Below are positions 5,493 through 5,639 of a DNA stretch of 5,639 nucleotides, in pieces; the first letter of the stretch is position 1, and the number at the start of each line of letters is the position of its first letter. The DNA lies in contig CAMKAP010000139.1 of assembly GCA_946410505.1 (NCBI GenBank), positions 1 through 5,639 on the forward strand, given 5' to 3'. The position numbers and the translations under genes are program-made. The notes beneath the pieces were generated by a model. The model was not told the DNA's origin and did no database searches. It was given only the letters and a program-made list of their open reading frames with translations. Source of the DNA: an uncultured Clostridia bacterium (GTDB lineage: Bacteria > Bacillota_A > Clostridia > Oscillospirales > Oscillospiraceae).

Positions 5493-5639
5493 CTATTCAT
5501 AGAGAAGCAGAATGTTGGCAGGGGCAATTCCCAGTTCCTCAGGGAAAGTTTGGGGGCGTTTATCCTTCGGAAGCCGCCACCAGACCGGAGGGCTGTCCTG
5601 TGTCTGATCCACCCAGCGAAATTGCAGGATGGTCTCAAA
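5493..5639 (-). CDS. C-terminal end of an unrecognised protein, cut by the right edge
   Basis: One minus-strand frame is open from the right edge to TAG at 5493-5495, giving the last 48 residues of a protein. The visible part includes FETILQFRWVDQ, PPVWWRLPKD and, at the very end, LGIAPANILLLYE. Its tryptophan-rich, mixed composition looks more like a real protein than the overlapping minus frame ending near 5405, which is rich in Arg, Ser and Asn. A terminator-like hairpin follows at 5380-5353. I do not recognise the family, and with only the tail visible no function can be offered. The gene converges on the regulator side of the window. Confidence 0.45.
   Translation of the reverse strand, partial: FETILQFRWVDQTQDSPPVWWRLPKDKRPQTFPEELGIAPANILLLYE

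Noticed and set aside
5405..5638. Minus-strand frame of 77 codons at the right edge
   Set aside because: Composition is rich in Arg, Asn and Ser with no family feel; the frame ending at 5493 over the same bases looks more like protein.
1..5639. CRISPR array, tRNA or rRNA genes, complete insertion sequence
   Set aside because: No regularly spaced repeats, cloverleaf or rRNA-like sequence, and no transposase with catalytic motifs could be found on either strand.

Overview
The window looks like a carbohydrate-utilisation locus from a Gram-positive anaerobe of the Clostridia, most likely a gut Lachnospiraceae-type organism. This rests on the strong AGGAGG-type ribosome binding sites, the GC-rich but not extreme base composition, cytoplasmic glycosidases without signal peptides, and a style of AraC-type regulator common in that group. 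The assignment is an inference from protein style, not a database match.

Layout. On the minus strand, positions 1-1146 hold most of a clan GH-A (TIM-barrel) glycoside hydrolase whose C-terminus runs off the left edge. Upstream of it, also on the minus strand, positions 1247-3430 encode a complete 727-residue alpha-L-rhamnosidase-like (GH78-type) enzyme. A rho-independent terminator sits between the two. On the plus strand, divergent from the rhamnosidase-like gene, positions 3566-4765 encode a 399-residue AraC/XylS-type regulator with two C-terminal helix-turn-helix motifs and a large N-terminal region that I cannot name.

Regulation. The most notable signal is a 29-bp element found twice: just upstream of the rhamnosidase-like gene (3481-3509) and just upstream of the GH-A gene (1216-1244). 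The copies match at 22 of 29 ungapped positions. Each lies at the same distance from a good -10 hexamer (TATGAT or TACAAT) and covers a poor -35. This is the geometry expected for promoters switched on by an AraC-type activator bound next to the -35 region, and the divergent regulator is the obvious candidate. The two enzymes and the regulator would then form a small regulon for breaking down an imported, possibly rhamnose-containing, oligosaccharide. No transporter is inside the window.

Right flank. Positions 4766-5492 hold no convincing gene. They contain an 11-bp perfect inverted repeat plus a related nearby unit, a reading frame interrupted by one stop, and two oppositely oriented terminator-like hairpins. 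Positions 5493-5639 appear to be the C-terminal end of an unrecognised minus-strand gene that enters from the right edge.
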